Source: Gemmatimonadaceae bacterium (GTDB lineage Bacteria; Gemmatimonadota; Gemmatimonadetes; Gemmatimonadales; Gemmatimonadaceae). Taken from it: DNA of 6,608 nt. The notes under the pieces are model-generated. The model saw nothing but the letters and a program-made list of their open reading frames with translations, did not search any database and was not told the DNA's origin. Shown here piece after piece: positions 1-6,224 of the stretch (position 1 is its first letter; each line of letters starts with the position of its first letter). Where the stretch lies: positions 1 through 6,608 of the forward strand of contig JANWKK010000266.1 of the NCBI GenBank assembly GCA_025451425.1. The letters are read 5' to 3'. Both the position numbers and the translations under genes were made by a program.

Positions 1-1901
1 CCACTTTGAACGAAATCAGCGAGCGCCCGCGCGCCTTCCTCGCCGAGTCCACCACGCAGCGAATCGGGGTAGTTGCCCCCGAGCCCGCGGGCAATCGCGT
101 TAGGCGATTGATCGGGAATGACGATGACGTCGAAGCGATCAGCGAGCTTGCCGGCGCGAACGTCGCGGTCGACAATCGATGTGTAGGGCACGTGATAGGT
201 GTCGAACGCGTAACGCGTCCAGCCCTCGTCCATCGACGCGTTGTAGTTGCGATACAATCCAATCCGTCGCCGGCTGCCCGTTAGGCCGGCAGCACTGTAC
301 GCCGATTCTTTTACCGGCGCGATCGGAGCGCCCGCGGCCGGAACCGCTTCACGCACTTCGGCGACGTCGACGCCGAACAAGAGCGGTAGCGTATGCGCCG
401 TTACGTCGTACGGCCGCTTCGGAGGGCCGTTCGGATACTCGCGAAGATCGGGATAGTGCTGGCGCTCGAGCAGTGCTTTCGCGAAGCCACCATACGGTTG
501 ACGCGTGAGCACGACGTAGCTGCCGGCTGGATACGTTGCACCAGCGGTCGTGATCGGCGCCGTCGCTTCGCGAACCTCGACCTGACCGCGCTGGAGTGTG
601 CTCAGCAGGCGCCGCAGCGCGCTCTCGTCAGGCTGCATCTTGGGAATCACGAACGCGGTGGGCCACGCGTCGCGTCCCCATGCCGGCGACTTCGATTGAT
701 CAGCGAGTGCGCGCTCGCCGAGGTTCGCGTAACTCTCGAGCCAGGCGCGCCGATCGCGCGCCGCCTGACTGAGCATCGCCCAGGTAGCGTGGACCTGATA
801 ATGGACGATGTCGCCGTAGCGCCAGGTGCCGCCGGTCCAGAGCGCAGGATAGTTCCATGTCGACTCTCGCGCGTCGTAGCCGCGCCCGGGCCCGAGTTGC
901 TCGAAGTCGAGCTCGAGGGGCGTTGCAAGCCGCGCGCTCGCGGTTTCCGTGAGAATGCGGACACCGCGATGATACAGCGAATACTGTCGCGCCGGAGACC
1001 ATTCGTCGTACGACGCATTCGTCGCGACGCCGCTGAAATTGTCAGCGATCATGCGCCAACTCATGGCCATCCCTAACGCGTTGGTTCCCGCCGTAAGAAT
1101 CGGATCAATATTTGGCTCGACAGGGTCCATATAAGGAGGAATGAAGATCCTTCCTGCATTGGACCCTTGCTGATGGATGTCGTTGACGATCTCGGGGTCC
1201 CACGGCGTATACAGCGAGTCGACGGTGTATTGCGTCTCGACCTGTGTGAACGCGTACCAATCACGATTGTTGTCGTGACCCGTGTAGTGGTGATAGAGCT
1301 CGGGTGGCGAAGTGCCTTCGGCGCGCGTGCCTAACGTCGAGCGATACCAATCACCCACGATATCCACGCCATCCGGATTCTGCGACGGAACGAGCATGAT
1401 GATCGTGTTGGCGAGAATCGACTTTGCCTCTGGCGTCTCGGCGCGCGCGAGCTGGTCAGCGAGAACGAGCGGCGTCGTGAACCCGCCGACCTCGGTGGAG
1501 TGAATGCTCGACGTGATGAGGATGATGTTCTTCCCTTCGGCGAGTAGCTGTTCCCGTTCGCCCGGCGCCTGGAGCCGCGGATCCATGAGCTTCCGCTGGA
1601 TCTGGCGATAATGCTCGAGGTTCCGGAGCGTCGCCGAATCGCTGATGAACGCGACGATGAATGGCCGCCCGAGGGTCGTTTTGCCTAACGTACGGACGGA
1701 GACGCGGGGGCTCGCCTTGTCGAGGGCGAAGAAATAGTCGGTGACCTGTTTCCAGCTCGGCAGATGCCGATCGGCGCCGGGCTCGAAGCCGAGGATGGAA
1801 GCGGGCGTTGGAATCGCGGGATCGTGCGAGGAGCCTTGCGGGCGCTGGCCGAGGAGCGGGGAGGCGAGCAGAGTTACGAGCAAGGGAGCAAAACGGCGCA
1901 T
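1..1901 (-). CDS. Exported M14-family zinc metallopeptidase (carboxypeptidase-like), C-terminus cut by window edge
   Basis: An open frame runs on the minus strand from ATG at 1901 to the left edge with no stop, giving 633 visible residues. Residues 1-19 (MRRFAPLLVTLLASPLLGQ) look like a signal peptide, so the protein should act outside the cytoplasm. The M14 core is readable: zinc-binding HxxE at H134-S-T-E137; NPDG at 175-178; N211-N-R-D-W215, matching the Asn-Arg substrate-carboxylate pair; H243 in DIHQQG as likely third zinc ligand; and E319 in ILTETAS as candidate catalytic glutamate. The family hydrolyses C-terminal peptide bonds in a zinc-dependent way; the actual substrate is unknown. 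Residues 330-633 follow the catalytic domain, as in the long secreted M14 proteins of Gemmatimonadota, Acidobacteriota and Bacteroidota. The start is chosen for the signal peptide and the GGAG just upstream. The repeat element and hairpin behind it suggest its own promoter. Family assignment is firm; specificity is not. Confidence 0.9.
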   Translation of the reverse strand, partial: MRRFAPLLVTLLASPLLGQRPQGSSHDPAIPTPASILGFEPGADRHLPSWKQVTDYFFALDKASPRVSVRTLGKTTLGRPFIVAFISDSATLRNLEHYRQIQRKLMDPRLQAPGEREQLLAEGKNIILITSSIHSTEVGGFTTPLVLADQLARAETPEAKSILANTIIMLVPSQNPDGVDIVGDWYRSTLGTRAEGTSPPELYHHYTGHDNNRDWYAFTQVETQYTVDSLYTPWDPEIVNDIHQQGSNAGRIFIPPYMDPVEPNIDPILTAGTNALGMAMSWRMIADNFSGVATNASYDEWSPARQYSLYHRGVRILTETASARLATPLELDFEQLGPGRGYDARESTWNYPALWTGGTWRYGDIVHYQVHATWAMLSQAARDRRAWLESYANLGERALADQSKSPAWGRDAWPTAFVIPKMQPDESALRRLLSTLQRGQVEVREATAPITTAGATYPAGSYVVLTRQPYGGFAKALLERQHYPDLREYPNGPPKRPYDVTAHTLPLLFGVDVAEVREAVPAAGAPIAPVKESAYSAAGLTGSRRRIGLYRNYNASMDEGWTRYAFDTYHVPYTSIVDRDVRAGKLADRFDVIVIPDQSPNAIARGLGGNYPDSLRGGLGEEGARALADFVQS

Positions 1902-1906
1902 GCTGG

Positions 1907-1910
1907 CTCC
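1907..1910 (-). promoter_or_regulatory. Ribosome binding site of the M14 peptidase gene
   Basis: On the minus strand GGAG lies five bases before the ATG at 1901. It supports that start, which also begins the signal peptide. Confidence 0.6.
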
Positions 1911-1975
1911 AGCGGTGGCGGGTGGAATGGAACGAAAGCTAGGAGCGTGGTGCGCGATCACGAAAGGCGCAGAGA

Positions 1976-2045
1976 GCGGATCTAGAAGAGCGGCTCTAGA
2001 CAGGCGGCTCTAGAAGAGCGGTTCTAGAGAGACGGATCTAAAAGA
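1976..2045 (+). repeat. Left arm: five tandem 14-bp units
   Basis: The units are gcggatctagaaga, gcggctctagacag, gcggctctagaaga, gcggttctagagag and acggatctaaaaga, with no spacers. Four contain the palindrome TCTAGA; the fifth has TCTAAA. A degenerate sixth unit may follow at 2046-2062, where CGG is followed by ACTAAGGAAA with extra bases between. Confidence 0.92.
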
Positions 2046-2063
2046 CCGGGCGACTAAGGAAAC

Positions 2064-2086
2064 CGGGCGCGCCGCCGGCGCGCCCG
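2064..2086 (-). terminator. GC-rich hairpin, probable intrinsic terminator of the lipoprotein gene
   Basis: A perfect 10-bp stem CGGGCGCGCC closes a three-base loop (GCC on the plus strand). Reading leftward from the lipoprotein stop at 2193, the stem is followed by GTTTCCTT, a modest U-rich run. This fits termination of the minus-strand transcript before the peptidase gene. The plus-strand side (ATTCAGATTT) is a poorer tail. The hairpin sits exactly at the centre of the inverted 14-bp array, so it may instead be the apex of one larger structure. Confidence 0.6.
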
Positions 2087-2104
2087 ATTCAGATTTCGCC
2101 ACGA

Positions 2105-2174
2105 TCTCTTAGATCCGCCCTTTTAGACCCGTCTTTCTAGACCCGCCCTTCTAGAGCCGCTTCCTTAGAGCCGC
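2105..2174 (-). repeat. Right arm: five tandem 14-bp units, inverted
   Basis: Read on the minus strand from 2174 leftward the units are gcggctctaaggaa, gcggctctagaagg, gcgggtctagaaag, acgggtctaaaagg and gcggatctaagaga, contiguous and without spacers. They match the left-arm consensus in the opposite orientation. The arm begins 18 bases past the lipoprotein stop codon, so it would lie in that gene's 3' untranslated RNA. Confidence 0.92.
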
Positions 2175-2192
2175 CCCTCAATCAGTGCGACC

Positions 2193-2795
2193 TTATCGAA
2201 CGGAAGGAACCCCCTTCGTGATTTGCTGCAGGTGCTCTAGATCCGCCTGATGATGACGGAGGAACTCAGCGTTCGCGCGCCCAGCTGGCGTCGGAGGTGC
2301 CGACTTCGGGTTATTCATGAAACGCTCGGCCATCGCCGTCAGGATGCCGAGGCGGTAGTAATCCTTCACCGTGAGACCGGAGCTCGTGATCGCAGCGGAC
2401 ACCTTGGGATCGGACTCGAGCCACTTCTGGCCAGCATCGTCCGTCTTCGCGCCAACGATTTGCTCGTCGAGGTGCTGACGCACCTGCGGGTCGCGCGCGC
2501 GGAGCGCGGCAACGGTATCCGCGGCCTTGAGAAACTTCGCCCAGTCGTCGTCGGTGAGCTTCAGATCGAACGATCGATTGACGTTATGCTCATCGGTCGT
2601 CGTCACTTGAATGCCAGGCCCGATGGCAGCGGTCGTCGCGCTGATCGCGCCGTTCGAAGAATCGCTCGCGGGCACGGCAGGCAGGCGGCCCGCGGTGTCG
2701 CTCGCAACGCTGTCGCTTGGGCGATTGTGACTCCGCCCACAAGCTACGCACAATGTCGCCGCCGTCATCGCGGCCATGAACACGTTCATGCGCAT
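2193..2795 (-). CDS. Putative lipoprotein of unknown family, 200 residues
   Basis: Starts at ATG 2795 and stops at TAA 2195-2193. Residues 1-18 form a short hydrophobic leader with Arg2, ending LCVAC with Cys19 as candidate lipidation site. The lipobox is imperfect (Cys rather than Leu at -3), but Gly at +2 would allow outer-membrane sorting. Residues 20-70 are a Ser/Thr/Ala-rich linker. Residues 75-200 are charged and mostly helical in character, containing LTDDDWAKFLKAADTVAALR and a C-terminal segment rich in His, Gln and Leu. I do not recognise the family and see no catalytic motif. The frame stays open upstream to 3095, but that part runs into the divergent gene and lacks a leader, so the short start is preferred; ATG 2789 is an alternative. 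A weak GAGA lies at 2802-2805. It is divergent from the Asp-box gene and isolated from the peptidase gene by the repeat element. Confidence 0.8.
   Translation of the reverse strand: MRMNVFMAAMTAATLCVACGRSHNRPSDSVASDTAGRLPAVPASDSSNGAISATTAAIGPGIQVTTTDEHNVNRSFDLKLTDDDWAKFLKAADTVAALRARDPQVRQHLDEQIVGAKTDDAGQKWLESDPKVSAAITSSGLTVKDYYRLGILTAMAERFMNNPKSAPPTPAGRANAEFLRHHQADLEHLQQITKGVPSVR
2233..2246 (-). repeat. Unit-like copy of the 14-bp repeat inside the lipoprotein gene
   Basis: On the minus strand 2246-2233 reads gcggatctagagca. It contains the invariant CGGNTCTA core and matches the left-arm unit at 1976 at 12 of 14 positions. It encodes Ala184-Asp-Leu-Glu-His188 of the lipoprotein, using a CTA leucine codon. 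It has the same orientation as the right-arm units, but is not in their 14-bp register. Confidence 0.6.
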
Positions 2796-2964
2796 GTCGA
2801 ATCTCGTCTGCTGAAGGTTCTCGGTGACGCGCGCCTGAGTGCGCATGGTGCGTGCCGGCCCCTTCCATCCGCGCGGTCGTCCGGTTCGATTGTGTGCGTC
2901 GGGGGCTGAACGCCGCCGCCAATCCTCGAGTTCCGTCCGATTCCATCTGCGCGAGGTTGTCCCA
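2796..2964. other. Divergent intergenic region (lipoprotein / Asp-box protein)
   Basis: These 169 bases separate the two divergent start codons and must hold both promoters if the starts are right. I find no convincing -35/-10 pair, operator palindrome or riboswitch-like fold. A plus-strand frame open from ATG 2839 through this region would add 42 Arg-rich residues before the signal peptide, so it is treated as non-coding. Confidence 0.5.
2953..2956 (+). promoter_or_regulatory. Ribosome binding site of the Asp-box protein gene
   Basis: GAGG lies eight bases before ATG 2965. It decides for this start over ATG 2839, and over ATG 2986 (Met8), which also precedes the hydrophobic leader. Confidence 0.5.
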
Positions 2965-5900
2965 ATGAGTCGTCGCCGCGCGTGCATGCGCCTCGTCGTC
3001 GCGCCAGCGCTCGCCACGTTCCTCTTCTCTCCCGTCGCGACTGCGCAAAACGCGCAACGCACCACGCTCAGCGGCGTCGATCCAGCGCTGTTCAAGGGCC
3101 TACACTACCGCATGGTCGGTCCCAATCGCGGTGGACGCGTCACCGCGGTGACGGGTGTTCCGAGCGAGCCGGCAACGTTCTACATGGGCGTTGCGTCAGG
3201 CGGCGTTTGGAAAACCAACGACGCTGGACAAAACTGGTTTCCAATCTCCGACGGTAAGATCCCCGTTGGTTCGATCGGCGCAATCGAAGTCGCGCCGTCC
3301 GATCCAACAATCGTCTATGTCGGCACAGGGTCCGACGACATTCGGAGCAACGTCTCGATTGGCCGCGGGGTGTACCGCTCGATCGACGGCGGTCAGACGT
3401 GGAGCTTCGCGGGGTTGCGAGATGTCGGGCAGATCGGTGCGGTGCGCGTGCATCCGACGAATCCCGACGTCGCATACGTCTCGGCGACCGGTGACCCGTT
3501 CAAGCCGACGCCCGAACGCGGCATCTATCGCACGCGCGACGGCGGACGCAGCTGGCAAAAGGTGCTTTTCGTGTCCGATAGCACCGGTGCCTCAGACGTG
3601 GAAATGCAACCTGGGAATCCGAGTGTTCTCTTTGCTGTGATGTGGCGCGGCCAACGCAAGCCATGGACGATCATCAGCGGCGCGCGAGAAGGCGGTGTCT
3701 ACAAGACGATCGACGGCGGCGATCACTGGACGAAGCTGACCACCGGTCTGCCTAACGAGCTCGTTGGCAAGGGGAACATCGCCGTCACCGCGGGGAATCC
3801 CAATCGCTTGTATCTCCTGTACGAGGCGAAGCCTGGCGGCGGCCTCTATCGGTCGGACGACGCGGGCGAAACGTGGGCACTCGTGAACAGTCAGGCCTCG
3901 CTGATCGCGCGGCCGTTTTATTACACGACGCTCGCCGCTGATCCAATGAATCCCGAGGTTGTGTATGGCGGCGCCGAGGGATTTTTCAAGTCGACCGATG
4001 GCGGCAAGACATTCCGCAATTTTCCGACGCCGCACGGCGACAACCACGACATGTGGATCAATCCGCGGAACGACAGCATCATGATCCAGGCGAACGACGG
4101 CGGCGCGAACGTCTCGCTCAATGGCGGTCGCAGCTGGTCGACGCAATACAACCAGCCGACGGCCGAGATTTATCAAGTATATACGGACAGTGAAGTGCCG
4201 TATCGCCTGTATGGCGCGCAGCAGGATAACACGACGGTGATCGTCCCTTCGCTGCCGCTGAACTCGGGACAGTCCGAGGAGTGGCGTACGGGCCCTGGGT
4301 GCGAGACCGGGCCGATCATGCCGCATCCCGTCAACCCCGACACCGTCTACGGCTCGTGCAAGGGGCAGTTCAGCCGCATGAATCTCCGCACCGGTCAGGA
4401 GAAGCAGTACTGGGTCGGAGCGCAGTCGCTGTATGGCAACGTGCCCGCGGATCTCATCTATCGCTTCCAGCGTGTGTCGCCGATGGAGATGTCGCCCTGG
4501 GATCCACGCACGATCTACTACGGCTCGCAGTTCGTTCACCGTACGCGTGACGAAGGCGTGACGTGGGAAAAAATCTCTCCGGACCTCACCGCCAACGATC
4601 CAAAGTTGCGAAACGCGATCTCGGGTGAGCCGATCACGCGCGACATGACGGGCGAGGAGGTGTATCCCACGCTCTACTCGATTCGCGAATCGCCGGTGCA
4701 GCGCGGCGTGATCTGGACGGGCTCGAACGACGGGCCGTTTTATGTGACGCGCGACAACGGCGTTACCTGGACCAACGTGACGCCGAAGGATTTGCCGCCC
4801 GGCGGACGCGTAGCGATGATCGAGCCGTCGCCGCGACGCGCCGGTACCGCTTACTACGCTGTCTATCGCTACCTCCTCGGAGATTTCGCGCCGTACATCT
4901 ACCGCACCGATGACTTCGGGAAGACGTGGACGCGCCTAACGACTGGCACGAACGGCATTCCGAACGACGACCCGACGCGTGTCGTGCGCGAGGATCCTGA
5001 CCGGCCTGGCTTGCTGTATGCCGGTACCGAGTTCGGGATGTTCATTTCGTTTGACGACGGCGCGCATTGGCAATCGTTTGAGCTCAACCTCCCCGTCGTT
5101 CCGATCAACGACATCAAGGTGTTCCGGAAGGACCTGCTCGTCGCGACACAGGGTCGTTCGTTCTGGATCATCGATGATCTCACGCCGCTCCATCAGGCGA
5201 CCGCGCAGGTTGCGGCGACGCCGCTCACGCTCTTCAAGCCACGCGACGCGTATCGCATGCGCTATCAGGGCGGTGGAGGCTTCGGTCGTGGACGAGGGCC
5301 CGCGGCGCCTCAATATCCGTCGCCAGGAGCGACGATCGATTTCTATCTGGGGCAGAGCGGCGGCCCGGTCACGCTCGATGTGCTCGACGAAAGCGGGAAG
5401 CTCGTTCGCAGCTTTTCGAGCGAGGCCGGCGCGGCCGCGGAGGCTGTCGCTGGCGGTGGCGAGGACGACGAGGACACGCCGCGTCGCGCTCGGCCTGCGC
5501 CGCGCGTGCCGAAGGAACAGGGGACAAACCGCTTCATGTGGGATCTCGCGTATCCGGGTCCGCGCGACGGTGCCGGCCGCGTCAGCGGTAGCGGCCCGAC
5601 TGCCGTACCAGGCCGTTATCAGATACGCCTAACGGCAAACGGCGTCACCCAGACCCAGCCACTGGTCGTGCGAGAGGATCCGCGTGTCGCGAAGGACGGC
5701 GTGACCCTCGCCGACTTGCGCGATCAATTCGATCACAACATGCGCGTTCGCGACCTCGTCAGCGACGTAAACCACGCTGTCGCGCGACTGCGCGATGCGC
5801 ATACGCGGCTGCGTGACGCGACCGGAGCGGCGGCTGATACGGTCGAGAAGATTCGCGCGCTCGAGGCGAAGCTCGTGACGCCGCCGATTCGCTACAGCAC

Positions 5901-6096
5901 GCCAGCTCTGCAAGCGCACATTACCTACTTATATGGTATGACCAGCCAGGCGGACCAACGGGTAGGTCGCGACGCGAAGGAGCGTTACGCGCTGCTCCGT
6001 CGCGAGTTGGATGGCGTGGTGAACCAGATCAATCAGCTACTGGGACCGGATCGTCCGGCTGTAAAAGCTGTGGAGGCTGGACAGTCCAGATTCTAG
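2965..6096 (+). CDS. Exported Asp-box (BNR / sortilin-like) beta-propeller protein, 1043 residues
   Basis: Residues 1-28 are a signal peptide (Arg-rich start, hydrophobic core, ending ATAQ). Eleven Asp-boxes of the form S/T-x-D-x-G-x-T/S/N/H-W start near residues 84, 139, 190, 248, 297, 343, 384, 527, 595, 648 and 695. The one at 343 ends in Phe, and the one at 384 has Asn for Asp. They imply two stacked propellers or one large VPS10-like propeller. Residues 750-905 resemble the C-terminal beta-rich part of these proteins, with NRFMWDLAYPGP at 855-866 and VPGRYQIRL at 881-889; they carry Gly/Arg-rich (769-778) and acidic then basic (830-850) low-complexity stretches. Residues 910-1030 are charged and helical, perhaps coiled coil. 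Cys446 and Cys465 could form a disulfide. Such proteins are often labelled glycosyl hydrolase, but Asp-boxes are structural and I cannot point to catalytic residues; a binding or scaffold role is equally possible. The stop is TAG. Confidence 0.9.
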   Translation: MSRRRACMRLVVAPALATFLFSPVATAQNAQRTTLSGVDPALFKGLHYRMVGPNRGGRVTAVTGVPSEPATFYMGVASGGVWKTNDAGQNWFPISDGKIPVGSIGAIEVAPSDPTIVYVGTGSDDIRSNVSIGRGVYRSIDGGQTWSFAGLRDVGQIGAVRVHPTNPDVAYVSATGDPFKPTPERGIYRTRDGGRSWQKVLFVSDSTGASDVEMQPGNPSVLFAVMWRGQRKPWTIISGAREGGVYKTIDGGDHWTKLTTGLPNELVGKGNIAVTAGNPNRLYLLYEAKPGGGLYRSDDAGETWALVNSQASLIARPFYYTTLAADPMNPEVVYGGAEGFFKSTDGGKTFRNFPTPHGDNHDMWINPRNDSIMIQANDGGANVSLNGGRSWSTQYNQPTAEIYQVYTDSEVPYRLYGAQQDNTTVIVPSLPLNSGQSEEWRTGPGCETGPIMPHPVNPDTVYGSCKGQFSRMNLRTGQEKQYWVGAQSLYGNVPADLIYRFQRVSPMEMSPWDPRTIYYGSQFVHRTRDEGVTWEKISPDLTANDPKLRNAISGEPITRDMTGEEVYPTLYSIRESPVQRGVIWTGSNDGPFYVTRDNGVTWTNVTPKDLPPGGRVAMIEPSPRRAGTAYYAVYRYLLGDFAPYIYRTDDFGKTWTRLTTGTNGIPNDDPTRVVREDPDRPGLLYAGTEFGMFISFDDGAHWQSFELNLPVVPINDIKVFRKDLLVATQGRSFWIIDDLTPLHQATAQVAATPLTLFKPRDAYRMRYQGGGGFGRGRGPAAPQYPSPGATIDFYLGQSGGPVTLDVLDESGKLVRSFSSEAGAAAEAVAGGGEDDEDTPRRARPAPRVPKEQGTNRFMWDLAYPGPRDGAGRVSGSGPTAVPGRYQIRLTANGVTQTQPLVVREDPRVAKDGVTLADLRDQFDHNMRVRDLVSDVNHAVARLRDAHTRLRDATGAAADTVEKIRALEAKLVTPPIRYSTPALQAHITYLYGMTSQADQRVGRDAKERYALLRRELDGVVNQINQLLGPDRPAVKAVEAGQSRF

Positions 6097-6224
6097 GACG
6101 CGAAACCGCCGAATCGTCAACTGGCGAGCCCAGCGCTGCGGAATGGAGCTTGCGTCGAGTGGCCGACCCAATCTTGAACCGACCTCGGCTACACGGCTGT
6201 TTCCCCTTGCGCCCTTCACGCACT
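6097..6224. other. Short intergenic region before the oxidoreductase gene
   Basis: In 128 bases I see no strong terminator; the best candidate is a weak GCCGA/TCGGC pairing around 6162-6190 with a T-containing stretch some way downstream (TGTTTCCCCTT). No clear promoter is visible, and the bases just before ATG 6225 lack a Shine-Dalgarno sequence. Confidence 0.4.

Larger units (their letters stand above)
1976..2174. repeat. Symmetric inverted array of 14-bp units around a GC hairpin
   Basis: Five contiguous 14-bp units at 1976, 1990, 2004, 2018 and 2032 (left arm 1976-2045) are followed by a 59-bp centre and five contiguous inverted units at 2105, 2119, 2133, 2147 and 2161 (right arm 2105-2174). 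In left-arm orientation all ten units fit RCGGNTCTA followed by a nearly all-purine five-base tail; CGGNTCTA is invariant. The outer ends, the inner ends of the arms and the central hairpin (2064-2086) all share the same midpoint, 2075. Paired in register, the arms have 53 of 70 Watson-Crick pairs by my count, plus six or seven G-U pairs in RNA depending on strand. The element fills most of the gap between the lipoprotein gene and the peptidase gene. Its function is unknown; candidates are an elaborate terminator, a cruciform, or a protein-binding array. Confidence 0.92.

Noticed and set aside
393..1076. 227-residue plus-strand frame
   Set aside because: It lies opposite the M14 peptidase, whose minus-strand translation carries signal peptide and zinc motifs; the plus frame is Arg-rich without recognisable features.
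1902..1975. Promoter of the peptidase gene in the bases between array and start
   Set aside because: A promoter is expected here, but I found no -35/-10 pair convincing enough to place.
1976..2174. CRISPR array
   Set aside because: Units are 14 bp, contiguous without spacers, and reverse orientation half-way; no cas-like gene is nearby.
1976..2174. Insertion sequence remnant or MITE
   Set aside because: The inverted arms suggest it, but I see no target-site duplication at the outer edges and no transposase fragment. Only a genome-wide copy search could revive the idea.
2839..2964. 42-residue N-terminal extension of the Asp-box protein from ATG 2839
   Set aside because: It would bury the signal peptide, and its composition looks non-coding. 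ATG 2965 has GAGG at a suitable distance.
2193..3095. 300-residue minus-strand frame extending the lipoprotein upstream
   Set aside because: The added 100 residues overlap the start of the divergent Asp-box gene, are Arg-rich and have no leader. The signal sequence with Cys lies just after ATG 2795, which fits a lipoprotein start.
3592..4539. 315-residue frame antisense to the Asp-box gene
   Set aside because: It is Arg/His/Val-rich and without domains, lying exactly opposite strong Asp-box coding; typical antisense shadow in GC-rich DNA.
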